Assembly (NCBI GenBank): GCA_024741835.1 | Contig: JAENRP010000026.1 | Location: 1-64,000, forward strand | Reading direction: 5' to 3' | Source: Diplocarpon mali | Taxonomy: Eukaryota > Ascomycota > Leotiomycetes > Helotiales > Drepanopezizaceae | Length of the DNA: 64,000 bases | Part shown: in pieces, positions 12,840 to 25,400 of the stretch | How positions within the stretch are numbered: position 1 is the stretch's first letter | How the letters are laid out: the number at the start of each line of letters is the position of its first letter | Made by a program: the position numbers and the translations under genes | The notes under the pieces: model-generated | What the model was told of the DNA's origin: nothing | The model's input: the letters and a program-made list of their open reading frames with translations, nothing else | The model's database searches: none

Positions 12840-13830
12840 AAATATAAGAATAATAATACTAGGCCTACTGCCCCTCTTATAACTCCTCTGACTCCTCCTC
12901 CTCTGCGCTTAAGGAAACGAGCTCTAACTCTATTCCAGAGCTAGAGCTCGCCTCTTATATATGCCCCCGCCTGGAACGACCCTAACCTCCTTTTACTGCT
13001 GCTAGCGCCGCCCTATTAGCCGCCGCGCCTGATGCAACCCTTGCTACTGCGAGCCCCTCTCCTTTTATAAAAGACTCTACTACTATAGCAGTCCGCTCTA
13101 TTAATATAGCGATAGACCTTAAGAGGCTTAGTATAGTTCGGTTAGATTGCTCTAACCTTACTAGCCGGAACTTAATAAGGTTGCCGCGCTCCTATTAGAA
13201 AGTTAGCAATCGATTTAATACTAATTCGAGTTGAACTTATAGTAACTATCGCCTAGACCCCCTTTAGCTAGCTTGCTATAGCCTTAGCTATAGAGCAAAG
13301 CTCCATAAGACTAGCGCGCTTAAGTTGAGTGCGGCTAGTCAAAGCCTCCGCGCTAGCTACTAGTAGGAGGTTGATAAGAATCCGGGCGTGCTAGACCGCC
13401 TTTTAATAGAGTATCTCGCAATTCCCTACCGAAACCGCACGCGCGTCCTTATTATTATTATTATTATCGTCCCCCTCTTGCTACTAAGGAGCCTCCCCCC
13501 GCTACTCCTTAAGGGCTGCGGATAGCGCTGCGAACTCCTTACTGATATAAGAGGGAAGCTATAAATAAGTATTAGCGTAACTAAGTCTTTAGACTCGATT
13601 CGGGATACTTATAGGGATGCACTCCGCCTTCTGCTTTTAGTACTAGTAGCACTTCTTACTATACTCTAATTCAAACTCGCACTTATATATAATATCGCAT
13701 ATAAGGTATTGCATATACTAGTAATAATAAACGTAATAGGCTACCGCAAGGGCGCCTAATAATAAGGGAATTAGCACTACGCATATTAAACGCGATTCGA
13801 CCCTAGACTAAGGCAAACTTACTTATAGTA
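12840..13830 (-). pseudogene. Element A accessory frame antisense to pol
   Basis: The minus strand here matches the plus-strand frame of element B at 21,400-22,325. Both contain a cysteine-rich block (text such as KCEFELEYSKKCY followed by KQKAEC near 13,620-13,690), then a low-complexity acidic/Asn part, an arginine- and serine-containing part, and an Ala/Gly/Arg-rich end. The frame lies between the chromodomain and the 3' LTR and reads against gag-pol. The cysteine block suggests a zinc-binding module, but I cannot name the family. Confidence 0.55.
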
Positions 13831-14105
13831 GTTAGTAGTAGTAGTAGTAATTATTTCTACTACTATGCATTAGCCCTACGCTATAGTAGTAAGAGTAGGG
13901 GACCTATGCGATTATATATAGTTATTATACTAAGGAAGGAAGATCCTGCGGAGGGAAAAACAAATTTGAATATATAACGCGACTTGCGCTAAACCAAATA
14001 TAAAACGGTATTATTTATATAATAATACGCTTAATATATTACTATATAAAAATCATTACGATCTACTAACACTTATAAGCAAGCGTTCTCAAAGGGGGAA
14101 GGTAG

Positions 14106-14411
14106 TATAATAGCTGCACCTCCACTTAGTACAATTACCTAGGAGTACAGCGTTTTAAGGTTTGCAATCTCGATTCGACGTAAGGTTTTCTCGAATCGAC
14201 CCCGAAGGTGCAAAAGGATATTCTTATATAATATTATATAAATGGATAAAGAGCCTTAAGCTACTTATATATATAAGGAAGAAGGGCTCTCCCCTAAGGA
14301 GGGCTCTCTAACTTCTTCGTTTCTTTCGTATTAGACCTATAGAAGACGCCTTTTGCACCACTTCTTGCTCCTATACTTGATCTCGCACTTCGGCGGTTCT
14401 GTGTCGTTATA
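14106..14411 (+). repeat. 3' LTR of element A
   Basis: This 306-bp partner of 6,861-7,166 is better preserved, keeping GTTCTGTGTCGTTATA at its end. It is followed directly by the target-site copy GTATG. Confidence 0.9.
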
Positions 14412-14416
14412 GTATG

Positions 14417-15491
14417 CCTTATATATTTTATCTATTAGCTTATACCCTTTAGCTTATCGGCTTGCTATATAGCAAGACTTCTAAGCGGCTCTTTCTTCTT
14501 CTAAGTGCTTACTACTATAGTAGTCCTTTTTCTAGCATATAATACACCTTATATAGCCTGGTTTTAATTAGAAGGTTATTCCTCTTTTATTACCTTAAGT
14601 AAACTTTATTTTTTAATTCGAAAAGTGCGCTATAGATTGCCCTTGCTCCTTAGCCAAATAATCTTAGGATCTATTAGTAGCTAAATTAAGGTGCTAGGAT
14701 TTAGATAGTCCGTTCTAGGCAACTACTCTTACGCAAGCCTATAAGCTATCTAATAAAGCTAGGAACGTTGCTAATAGCTTAAAAAGTGCCATTTGGAATA
14801 GCCGATTCTTAGAAATACCTTATATAAGTCTATCTCTAATCGATCGATCGTTCCTTATACTAGCATATAGGCCTAATTATAAGTTCTACAGCTCCTTAGC
14901 ATAGTTTTCGAATTAGGTTAAGATCGGTTTCCCCCTTTAATAGTCTTCTTATTAGAATAGGTCAAATGTCAGCCGAAACTACCTTCTTAAGAATCTGCTA
15001 CTTCTCTCTTCGGTCTTGTAATTGGCCCAAATAGCCTCTACTAGCTTAGCAAACTTAAAGTTCTTATTTTATAGGTACTAATAGTAGTATATTAAGGCTA
15101 AGTCTTATAGTATAAATGGAAAAACTTTATACTATATGCTTTAGTCTACTAAGGCTCTTTAGCATAAATCGGCGAATATATAAAGCTTCTTATTAAGGTA
15201 ATCTTTCCCGCTTAAGTATTAAGTCTCTTTAGTATATATCTTACTTAGATTTATAAGGGTTTTAGCTTAATCTAAAGTCAAAGGTTCCATAATATACTAA
15301 GATAATTAAGCGTCGCTTTAATTAAAGTCTAAAAGCGCTCCTAAACCTCTCTTTATAGCAAAGGGTAGTAACAATCTATCTTTTAATTAAATTAGCGGCA
15401 TTAGTATTAGATTTAAGATCTTTAGGTATTGCAAAACTAAGGTTCGTCCTAATTAAGGTTAATAAAGTATTCTTTTAAGGTTATACTATTC
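14417..15491 (-). pseudogene. Element E gag remnant, middle part
   Basis: The minus strand carries Gag-like text with many RIP stops, for example KRTTIVVST near 14,500 after a decayed Cys-containing knuckle region. It is cut on the left by element A (target site GTATG) and on the right by element C (target site GATTG). The same gene resumes at 35,846-36,149 and 44,464-45,140. Confidence 0.5.
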
Positions 15492-15496
15492 GATTG

Positions 15497-15713
15497 TGTT
15501 GCAGGAATGCCCGTCACATGACACATCATACACATGATGTGTCATATGACTTGCCATATGACTTAGTGGCAGCCCTTATTAAATAGCTCGTAGTTAGAGA
15601 GCTCTTATAAATCAAGATATAAGACACCTAATATTGTCGTTTATACCTCATACTTCTTCGTACCCTCTTTTAATTTACTATCAAGTTCACTATTAGAGAA
15701 CCTTATTGCTATA
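15497..15713 (+). repeat. 5' LTR of element C, with a perfect hairpin
   Basis: It begins TGTTGCAGGAATG and ends ATTGCTATA. Positions 15,518-15,529 (ATGACACATCAT) and 15,534-15,545 (ATGATGTGTCAT) form a perfect 12-bp inverted repeat with a 4-base loop. Confidence 0.9.
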
Positions 15714-17169
15714 GGTTATAAGCCCCGCATGCTTATAAATAGCATTTGATAAATTCCATCGATTAGAGTCTCCTTTACAAACGAAAAGGCTAATCGACAT
15801 TTTGAGTTTTACTTAACTAATGATATATAATAAGCGTTATCTTAATAATAAAATAGTAGCTACTCCTCTTCTAAAGCGCTACGCAATAATCCAAGCTTAC
15901 GTAAGATTCGTCACTATAGCTGAATCATTAGGACTAATAGTTGAGATTACTAGCTTAATTGCTAAAAGTACTCTACTGCCTGAATCACCTATTTTTAAAG
16001 GGACTAATATATAGTACCTTAAACTCGAATTCAATAGTTTATCTCCTCCTCCTCCTCCTTCTCCTCCTTTCGATAACTCCATATATAAATATATAAATAA
16101 GATGTTGTTATTATCTTCAGCTGCCCTTAGCCTCCCTAAGTCTTAAAAGCTTAAAGGCGTAGAGGACTATAGCTAATAGAGGAATAAGGTTTTGAACTTT
16201 GCAAAGTCAAACGCCTTAACTATATATCTCTATACAAAAGCTAAAACATATGCTCTACTTAAGGTTGACTTATAGGACCGTTCTATTACAAATGAGGAAA
16301 GGGACAATTAGGTTAAATAGGAAGCTAAGGAATCTTAGATAAAGCTTGCTATTATACTTAATTGCAAACCAGGCCTACTAGCTTATATAAAAGGCGACAA
16401 ATCTGCCTTAGACATATGGGAAGCTCTTTAAAAATAGTATAAAGGATTAGGAATAGTACTTAAATATAACGCTATCCAAACCTACGTTACTATTAAATAT
16501 AACGACTTTAATTCACTCGAAGCTTACGTTATCGCTTTCAGGCTTTCGATCACTAAATTAGAAGCTCTTGACTCTGCCCCTCCCTCTTACTAGTACCCTA
16601 TTATATTTATTGCTAGCTATTCTAATAGATAGCCTATTTAGGCAGATCGATAACGCTTTAACCTTCGCTTAGCTATAGCAGCTAGACGAAAATCAGAGAT
16701 CACGCTCGAAGCTCTTATTAAAGATATTACTAACAAAGCTCGAGCCTTATAGAGTTTAAAGATAAACGGAACCGTCTTATATAGTAATAAATCGGCTAGT
16801 AAGCCGCATTCCTCTAACTATAAGAAGTCAGATAACAAGGGAGGTTTTAAAGACTTAAAGAAGAGCACCTTTAAGAATACTACTAACTCCTCTAACTCCC
16901 CTAACTCCTCCTATCCTTATTGCAAGCAACTAAAGCCATACTATAAGGCAGAAGATTGCTTTATAATTAATAAATCGAAAAGAGAGGCCTAGGAGAAGGA
17001 CTTAGGGAAGAAGTATATATTCTATTACCTTAAAGGCAAGGACGACAAGTCCTTGCTATTATTACTAAAGGGTAAAAAGCCTTTTAAGAAGATTTAAAAG
17101 GAAGATAAAGAGTCAGATAATAACCTCTTTAGGTATACTATACTATTACTAACCCTAGGGCTAATTCTC

Positions 17170-17260
17170 ACTCGCGAGCCAGGCCTAGGAGTCAATTCTA
17201 ACTCCTTCCTAGGGCTAATTTCCACTCGCAGGCCAGGCCTAGAAGTCAGTTCTTTTACCT
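17170..17260 (+). repeat. In-frame peptide-coding repeat pair in element C
   Basis: Two units (starting near 17,170 and 17,224, 54 bp apart) read TREPGLGVNSNS and TRRPGLEVSS in the pol frame, just before the protease. They are related to the array at 169-640 and to 18,658-18,790. Confidence 0.7.
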
Positions 17261-18654
17261 ACTTCTTATTAAAATTGAGGAATCGTTAGCTATACGATAT
17301 AGGTGCTAATAAGCATATCTCTAATGATCTCTTTAAGTTCACTTCCTATACTACTTAAGATAATCTACCTTCTTTAAGTATAGTTAATAAATCTATTCAA
17401 CCTTTTAGTATTAGTACTTATAAAGTTAATGCACTCAAATCTAATAGAAAGGTATATATTCTTAAGTTAATTAATATTCTCTATATACCTTAATTACCTA
17501 TTTGCCTATACTTAGGTAGTAAACTTAATAAAATCAAAGGCTTTTATTAAAATGGCAAGCTATTCCTATCTAATAAGAAGGAAATTTGCACTATTGATAA
17601 TAATATATATATTAATAAGGAACAGCCTTCTATTAACTCTTCTGATTACGTAAGTGGATATACTCTCCTAGCTACTATTGAGAATAGACCTCTTAATATT
17701 AAGCTCTAGTACTGTCGATTAAGCTACGCTAGCTTATAAACGGTTAAAAAGACCTAATCTACTATTACTAATATGCAAATTAAGGAAACAAAATCAAGGA
17801 AGACGCGAATTTACGCCCCTTGCGAGAAAGGCAGACCTCTCTAATATATTAATAAACATTTAGCTTGCCCTCGACCTACGAAGGCACTTAACGAACTATA
17901 TATCGACGTAGTTCATTTAAAGCTAACTGGCCTTAATAGCCATAAATACGCTTCTATCTTCACTTGCGCAGTTATAATAGCTAGGTAGGGATAGACTTAT
18001 ATAAATAAATCTAATGCCTTTAAGGTAAATAAGAAGATAATCAGCCTCTTATAAACTTAGTATAATTGTATAATTAAGCGGTAGAGAACTAATAGAAGCA
18101 AGGAGTACTCTCTTATATAGATACAAATACTTATAGAAAACCTTAGTATAATTTTAGAGGAATCTATTCTATATATGCTAGAATAAGATAGTAGATTAGA
18201 ACGATCAATTCGCATACTAATAGAAAAGTTGCAAATAGTTATAATTGACTAAAATATCCCTTCCTTTCTCTAGCCTTACCTCCTCCTTTTAGTAATATAT
18301 ATTACCAATCTTACTACTTTTAATATTCTTAGCAGCAAGACTCTATATAAGATTTTTTAAGATAATATTAAGCTTAATAAGCCTTATACTCCTTTAGTTA
18401 AGCATCTTCGAGTCCTAGGCTATTGCGTCTATATATTAATTGAGAAAGAAAGGCGAACTTAGAGTAATAAACTCGCTTTAAGAGCAGAGGTAGGTACTCT
18501 TATCGGATTTAATAATAGAAGTATCTATTAAATCTATATACTATTATAAATAGGTAATAAGATTATTCGATTATCTTACGTTCAATTTAATAAAGATGGC
18601 CTGATTATAAAGCTATACCTTAAGGAAAATTCCTCTTCTTAATTAAGGGGTAAT

Positions 18655-18858
18655 TTGACTCCTGGTCCGGGACCGCAAGTCAATTCTCACTCTTACGATT
18701 TCACTCCTAGGCTAGGACTGCGAGTTAATACTAACTCTTATAATGATTTTACTCCTAGGCCAGGACCGCGAGTCAATTCTAATTTAAGAGAAGCTAAGCT
18801 TCCAACTTTAAGAAAGAGAGGAAGACCTCTTAGTTTAAAGAATAAAGCTTACCCTTAG
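18655..18858 (+). repeat. In-frame triple repeat in element C, TPRPGPRVNS type
   Basis: Three units start near 18,658, 18,703 and 18,751 (45 and 48 bp apart). They read TPGPGPQVNSHS, TPRLGLRVNTNS and TPRPGPRVNSN in a 67-codon frame that has escaped stops. The unit is G+C-rich compared with its surroundings. It lies between integrase and RT, a normally unconstrained linker. Confidence 0.8.
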
Positions 18859-19940
18859 CCTTTCGAAAAGAGAGCTACTCGCTCTACTGCTCTTAAATTC
18901 AAAGCTGACAACTCTAATAATAAGGAAGCCTATTTAAGCGCCTTCTATATAGCCTTACTCGACTCTCCTTACTTAAATGACTTAAAAACAGTCGAATAAG
19001 CCCTCTTTTACACTAATACTAATAAATAGCAATCTGCGATCAACTCTAAGTATAATTCCCTTGCTTATAAGAATATATAAGTAGTAGTAAAACACTTAGA
19101 ACTCTTTAAAGATAATAGAGTACTTAGATCAAGGCTTATCTTTAAAACTAAAAGAGACTAAAATAGGGAAATCTCCTAATAGAAGGTCAGATTTATTATA
19201 TAAGGCTATATATAATAATAAGGTTGAGATTACAATTAGACATTTGCTAGAGTTTGCAAATCTGCAGTTTAAAAGATCGCAATTGCGCTTGCAGCGCTAT
19301 ACGACTTTAAGCTAAATCAGTTCGACGTTAAGATAGCTTTCCTTAATTTAAAAGCTAACTCTAATATCTATATTAAGTTACCTCTTAAATACACTTAAGA
19401 TAAGGTCGTTCTTTTATCTTAAGACTACTATCTTAAGCTTCTTAAAGCCTTATATAGCTTAAAGCAATCTCTATAACTATAGTAAGAAAAGCTACAGTCT
19501 AAGCTATAAAAGCTCGATTTTCAACCTCTTAATACTAATAATTATATATATATCAACCGCGCCTTTCGGATTCTTATTATCACCTATATTAACGACTTCC
19601 TTATAGTAGCTAAGAAGGGTGATATATATAATAAGTTCAAAAGAGATCTTCGCAACCTCTTTAAGATTATAAGTAGCAAATTAGCTAACTACTTCTTAAG
19701 AGTACATATAATTAAAGATCGATAAAATAGAACAATCTCACTTTATTAAGACGCCTATATTAATAAGGTTCTTAAACGTTTTTATATAACTAATTGCAAG
19801 AGCGTATTAATACCTTTTGCTAATAGCTATGAAGTTCATATAGTCAAATTTGAAGGCCAAGCCACTCTATAAGAAGTAAAGCTGTATTAAGAGATCTATA
19901 GTTTTCTATAGTACCTTGCGCACTATACGCATTAGGATAT

Positions 19941-20111
19941 TGTCGTGCTGTATTTAGAGGTGGATTCTCAGTGGTGGCAGAAGCTTGTAAAATTCTACTC
20001 TAACTGTATATTTGAGCTCCCTTTATAGAAGTGCTCTATGGCCACTTCAGGGGTATATTACATAAGCCAGTCCTCAGAGCCTTAGTGCCTGAGGCTCCTT
20101 ATGGCGCAATA
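19941..20111 (-). repeat. 3' LTR of element D
   Basis: This 171-bp copy starts TGTCGTGCTGTATTTAGAGG on the plus strand. It differs from 34,538-34,708 mainly by transitions. Confidence 0.9.
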
Positions 20112-20396
20112 CACCCCTTAGGTAAGAAGCAGCTCCTAGCTAGGCTTAGCTATAACTAGCGCCAGATCTAGTATATAAGACTCCTTTATTATGCTCCTTA
20201 GCTTTTAGAATAATGAAAATTGCTTGATAAAGCTGTAATGAATGAAAGAGGGAGCGCGTTCTAAGTGCTTCCTCTATAGAATGAAAGCTAAATCAAGTGA
20301 TAAAGGAAAGTCAATAAAGGCAGCGCGCCTATAAAAGTACGCGTTTTCCTCTATAAAGCTTTCCTTCCTTATACTTCTTTAAATAATCACTTTAAA

Positions 20397-20783
20397 ATGG
20401 AGAATAGCAATAACAACTCTAAGGAGCGCCCTACTAGTGCTACTACTATACGCTTCCTGATTATGCTCCCTTACTCCTGCTAAAGACTTATAGTGAAGTC
20501 GTTATGCTCAAATACAGCTTAGAGCTTCTTAGTGCGGCAGATAGTAAGAGGATGATAACGCGCCTAAGAGGTTTAATATAGTAATACCCTTAAGAGGGAG
20601 CGCGCCTCCTCCCCTCCTTGCCACCCCTTAGGCCGTGGTTCCTAAAACACTAGCGGTCCCTTCTGCAGCTCTCTCCTCCTGCCGCAAGCCGGAGTAGGGG
20701 TTAATAAGGAATATACTATATAAGGGGTGCGTTTGGAGCTTCCTAGCTAGGAAGTCGGCTAGCGTATGCTTTAATAGCATAGT
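20397..20783 (+). pseudogene. Element D accessory frame antisense to pol, left part
   Basis: An ATG at 20,397 opens a frame MENSNNNSKERPTSATT, then RFLIMLPYSC and CSNTA.SFLVRQIVRG, with a few RIP-type stops and better-kept G+C than elsewhere. It reads against D pol and is interrupted at 20,783 by element B. The frame's second part probably resumes at 28,352. No family is recognised. Confidence 0.5.
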
Positions 20784-21090
20784 TATAATGATACAGAACC
20801 GCCAAAGTGCGGGATCAAGTATGGGAGCAAGAAGTAGTGCAAAAGGCGTATTCTATAAGTCTAATACAAAGGAAACGAAGAAGTTAGAGAACCCTCCTTA
20901 AGGGAGAGCCCTTCTTCCTTATATATATAGTAGCTAGAAGCTCTATTGCCCATTTATATAATATTATGTAAGAATATCCTTTTGCACCTTCGGGGTCGAT
21001 TTGAAAAAACCTTGCATTAAATCGAGATTGCGAAACCTTAAAACGCTATACTCCTAGGTAATTGCATTAAGTAGAGGTGCAGCTATTATA
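20784..21090 (-). repeat. 3' LTR of element B
   Basis: This 307-bp copy in reverse orientation reads TATAATGATACAGAACCGCC at its left end on the plus strand. It matches 28,040-28,346 and the LTRs of A. Confidence 0.9.
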
Positions 21091-21399
21091 CTACCCCTCC
21101 CCTTTAAGAACGCTTGCCTATAAGCGTTAAGAGGTTATAACGATTTTCGTATAGTAACGTACTTAGCGCGTTATTATACAAACGGTACTATTTTATATTT
21201 AGTTTAGCGTAAGTCGCGTTATACACTTAAATTTGTTTTTCCCCCTATAGGATCTTCCTTTCTTAGTATAATAACTATATACTATCGCATAGGTCCCCTA
21301 CTCCTACTACTATAGCATAAGGCTAATGCATAGTAGTAGAAACAATTACTACTACTACTACTAACTATTATAAGTAAGTTTGCCTTAGTCTAGGGTCGA

Positions 21400-22325
21400 A
21401 TCGCGTCTAATATACGTAATGCTAATTCCCTTACTATCAGGCGCCCTTGCAGTGGCCTACTGCATATACTGCTATTAGTGCATACAGCGCCTTATACGCA
21501 ATATTATATATAAATGCAAGTTCGAATCGGAGCGTAGTAAGAAGTGCTACTAGTACTAAGAGCAGAAGGCGGAGTGCATCCTTATAAGTACTTTAAATTA
21601 AGTCTAAAGTTCTAGTTGCGCTAATACTTATTTATAGCTTCCCTCCTATATTAGTAAGGAGTTCGCAGCGCTATCCGCGGCCCTTAAGGAGTGGCAGGAG
21701 AAGGCTACTTAGTAGCAAGAGAAGGATAACGGCAGCGACAATAATAACGATAACGCTTAGGCGGTTTCGGCAGGGAACTGCGAGATGCTCTATTAAAAGG
21801 CGGTCTGGCGCGCCCGGATTCTTATTAACCTCCTACTAATAGCTAGCGCAAAGGCTCCAACTAGCCGCTCCCAATTAAAGCGTACTAGCCTTGCAGAGCT
21901 CCGCTCTATAGTTAAGGCTATAGTAAGCCAGCTAAAGGGGATCTAAGCGATAGTTGCTATAAGTTAAACCCGAATTAGTATCAAATCGATCGCTAACTTT
22001 CTAATAGGAGCGCGGCGACCTTATTAAGTCCTAGCTAGCAAGGTTAAAGCAATCTAGCCAAACTATACTAGGCCTCTTAAGGTCTATTGCCACATTGGTA
22101 AAGCGGACCGCTATAGTAGCAGAATCTCTTATAAGGGGAGAGGGGCTTGCAGTAGCGAAGGTAGCATTAGGCGCAGCGGCTAATAGGGCGGCGCTAGCAG
22201 TAGCAAGAGGAGGGGGTCGAGGTCGCTTTAGGCAGGGGTATATTCAAGAGGCGAGCTCCAGCTTTAGAATAGAGTTAGAGCTTATCTCCTTAAGCGCAGA
22301 GGAGGAGGGGTTAAAGGAGTTGTAA
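21400..22325 (+). pseudogene. Element B accessory frame antisense to pol, cysteine-rich
   Basis: The plus strand here gives the counterpart of 12,840-13,830 in element A. A Cys-rich block at about 21,450-21,585 includes YCIYCY, KCKFESERSKKC and QKAECI. It is followed by EFAALSAALKEWQEKA, a polar Asn/Asp stretch, SQLKRTSLAELRSIVKA and an Ala/Arg/Gly-rich end. The last 77 codons (22,095-22,325) are open without a stop. Two independent copies with the same arrangement argue that this was a real gene of the family, not a shadow of pol. Confidence 0.6.
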
Positions 22326-22479
22326 AGGGAGGGGGCAGTTAGCCCAGCGTTATTGTTTTTATATTTTTATTATTTTTCTCCTTTTAATTTTTTTTTTTTT
22401 ATTTATATTTTTAGATTTATTTACTAACTTATTTCGCATCTGGCCTATTATCTTCTAAGTGACTATAATCATTTATACT

Positions 22480-25400
22480 ACTTTCTTAAGCCTTTAGCCA
22501 AGCTTATAAGTTCTAAGGTGGTCCTAGCTTCGTAGGATTAGCCTAATAAAAGTCGCGAATCTTATATAAGGATCCTATAAAATTTAAGGCGCAATACCAA
22601 CTTAAATCAGGGTTATAACTAGTCCATTTGACCTAGTACTCTAGCTTTCCTTAAGATAGGCGTACACCTAATATCTTAGACACTTTATACTCTTCTTACC
22701 TAGCGATCTTTTTTATAATAGGCCAGGGTTATTCCTAACCTAGCAAAGGATTTTGCAGATCCTTAAATAATAGCTTTAGCGCAAAGATATTATATATAGT
22801 AGAACCTATAGGTAGCTTAATCTAATATGAATTGCCTACCTTCTTAAGAACTTTAAAAGGACTATCCTATTAATTGGCCAGTTTCTTATTAAGGCGGTAG
22901 TTCTTAAGATTTTTTATTAAAAGGTAGACTATATCTTTAGGTTTCTAATCAATCTCCCTTTAGTATTGATTCGTAGACTTACGCATTTTCTCCTAGGCGC
23001 GTTCTATATTGCCTTTCGCTACTTCTTAAGCTATATACATCCTCTTTACTACTAGCTTAGCTTTTGCCTAATTTAATTTCTCCTATAGGCTGGACGTTTT
23101 CAAAGAGATCTAGTCCTAACTTATCTAAGGTATAACTCTATACCTAAGCTAATATAGGGTTATACTAATCGAAGCGTAAGGTAGAATCGATTGCGCATAA
23201 TCTATTAATAGAATCAGTTCACTTCAATTATCTTAATAGTAATTAATAAAAGGCCTTAGCCTTAAATTAATATATTTGTTTATAATCTCCGTTTGGCCGT
23301 CAGTTTCCTTATAGTATGCTATAGAGAGTTTAATCTTAATACTAATAATACGGTAGAACTCTCTTTAAAATGAGGAGACGAACTAGGGGCCTCGGTCTGA
23401 GGTAATTGTCTCTAGAGTATGGCCGAATTAATATATCTATTAAACGAATAATTGGGCAGTTCCTTAAGCGTCGATATCTTTTTAATAAGGAATTGTAATA
23501 GCGCTCTTACTAAGTCGGTTTATAAAAACCAGGATTCGATCAAAACTATACTTATTAAGAGGAAAATCCTTAAAATCTATATACAAGTGCTATATAGGAT
23601 AATTAGGAATAGGAAGGGGCTATAAGAGGCTTTATTGCTTAGTTATCTTCGAATGCAAAAATTAATAAGGTCTGCAGTTTGCGACGAATCTTTTGTAGTC
23701 CGAACCTATCCTGACCTAATAGTACTTAAGAGCGAGAAGCTAGTAGGTCTTTAAGCTATTAGGGTACGCGCTTGAAGGTTGGTTATAAGCTTCTTGAATT
23801 AGACGAGTGCATAAGGGAGTATTGCAGTGTACGCAGAGACGCTCTTTAAAGTAAAGCAATCTATCTTTTAAGGAGTAGTTCTTAAGGAGGTCGGCGCGAA
23901 TCTCTTAAAAGGATTCGCGGTTATCTTAATAAAGCTTCTCGATCAAATTAAAGGAATCCTTAGGTCGATTCAAGGTCGAATCAGGATTATCAATTAATAT
24001 TAGGGCAAGGGTGCCTTTAATAGATTCGGCGAGAAATTTGTCGGCTAGTTCGGTATTGATTCAGGGGTCCAACTAGGCTAAGGAAATCAGAACCCAGGAT
24101 CGGCTATCTAGCTTCGCTTACTTATAAACCGGCATATCCTACTCTCGGCAGCTAAGAATATCGGCCTTCCAATTGTCTTTACTAAGAGTGTATACAATTC
24201 GAAAATTAAAGTCAGATAAGAATTCCATTTATTAGTACTATTTTATAATCAGAACCTTAGTAGTTATAAAGTACTTAAGGGAGCGGTAATCTAAGTAAAT
24301 ATCAACTCGCTCTTTAAGTGATATAAGCTTAGGTCTCCATTTGTAGCAGGATTCAATAATAGTAAAGAGTTCCTTATTATATATTTCCTAATTAGGTTTA
24401 TAGCTAGAGAGTATATACAAATAGAAGCTAATTAGGTACTATTGCTTATTAGAGTATTACTAAGAAAGTACTCTAGCAACAACGCTATTAGAAGCATTAG
24501 TTTCCAGCTTCGTAAGCAAGTCAAGGTCAAAATGGTAAATCTGCTAAATTGAGAGCAACTGCTTGCAAAGCTCTTTAAAAGCGATTCAGCACTCTTCTAT
24601 CTAATTCCAGGGCACTATCGGTTAGGTTAGAATCGAGAGGGGTTTAGCGATTAGCTTAAAGTTGCAAATGAATTATCAGTAGAACCTGCAAAATCCTAAG
24701 TAGGACTTTACTCTAATAATAGTTTTCAAATACTTCTAATTGCGCAGCAGTTCGACCTTTTTAAGGTCCGGTTCGATCCTAGTTATTATTAGAATGTATT
24801 TGAAATATCGAATTCAAGTAATATAGAACTCGCACTTCTTAATATCTACTTAAAGGCTAGCGTCCAAGAGTCGTTTTAGCACCTTTTCAATATAACCCTA
24901 GTGCTCTTTAACGTTCTCTAAGTAAATCAAAATATCATTTAAATATACTATATAAAAATCATCTAAGTAATCTAAAAGAATATTATTTATATACTGCTAG
25001 TAAGTACTAGGTCTATTACAAAGGCCGAATGGAAGAACCTTGCATTTATAAGATCTGTACTTTATTTAAAAGGTAGTATATTCCTCAAATTCGGGGTCTA
25101 TTTATATTCGATTAAAAGCAGCTTGAATATCCAGTTTCATAAAAATCTTAGCTTTAGATACTCGCCTTAAAAGCTCATCTATCCTCAGGATCGGGTAAGC
25201 GTCCTTCTAAATTAATGCGTTTAGCTTTCGGTAGTCTATACAAAATCAGAGGCTACTATCGGCCTTCTTTACAAATAGCACTAGCGAAGCAAAGGGGCTA
25301 GTACTTGTCTTAATAAAGCCTTTATCTAAATTCTTAAGTAAGTACTCCTTTATAACCTTAAGCTCCTTAGTAGATTGACAGTAGAGGGGCGAATAGGCGT

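Larger units (their letters stand above)
6861..14411 (+). mobile_element. Element A: Ty3/gypsy chromovirus-type retrotransposon inserted in E
   Basis: LTRs are at 6,861-7,166 and 14,106-14,411 (306 bp each), flanked by an exact 5-bp target-site duplication GTATG at 6,856-6,860 and 14,412-14,416. A polypurine tract, AAAGGGGGAAGGTAG, abuts the 3' LTR at 14,091-14,105. The order is gag, protease, reverse transcriptase, RNase H, integrase, chromodomain, then an antisense frame before the 3' LTR. Element B is a second copy of the same family. An 18-base assembly gap lies at 12,808-12,825. All frames are broken by RIP-type stops. Confidence 0.92.
16100..19935 (+). pseudogene. Element C gag-pol remnant (gag, protease, integrase, RT)
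   Basis: Gag begins near 16,130 with LKGVEDYS, the usual copia Gag block. A zinc-knuckle remnant (YCKQLKPYYKAEDCF) lies near 16,920-16,970. The protease region reads LYDIGANKHISND near 17,293-17,330. Integrase text runs to about 18,500. Reverse transcriptase (19,170-19,935) includes QFDVKIAFLNLKA and LLKALYSLKQSL. The YVDD box reads YIND, with the Asp-to-Asn codon at 19,591-19,593. Two sets of in-frame TPRPGPRVNS-type repeats sit before protease and between integrase and RT. The gene is cut at 19,940 by element D and resumes at 34,714. Confidence 0.85.
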
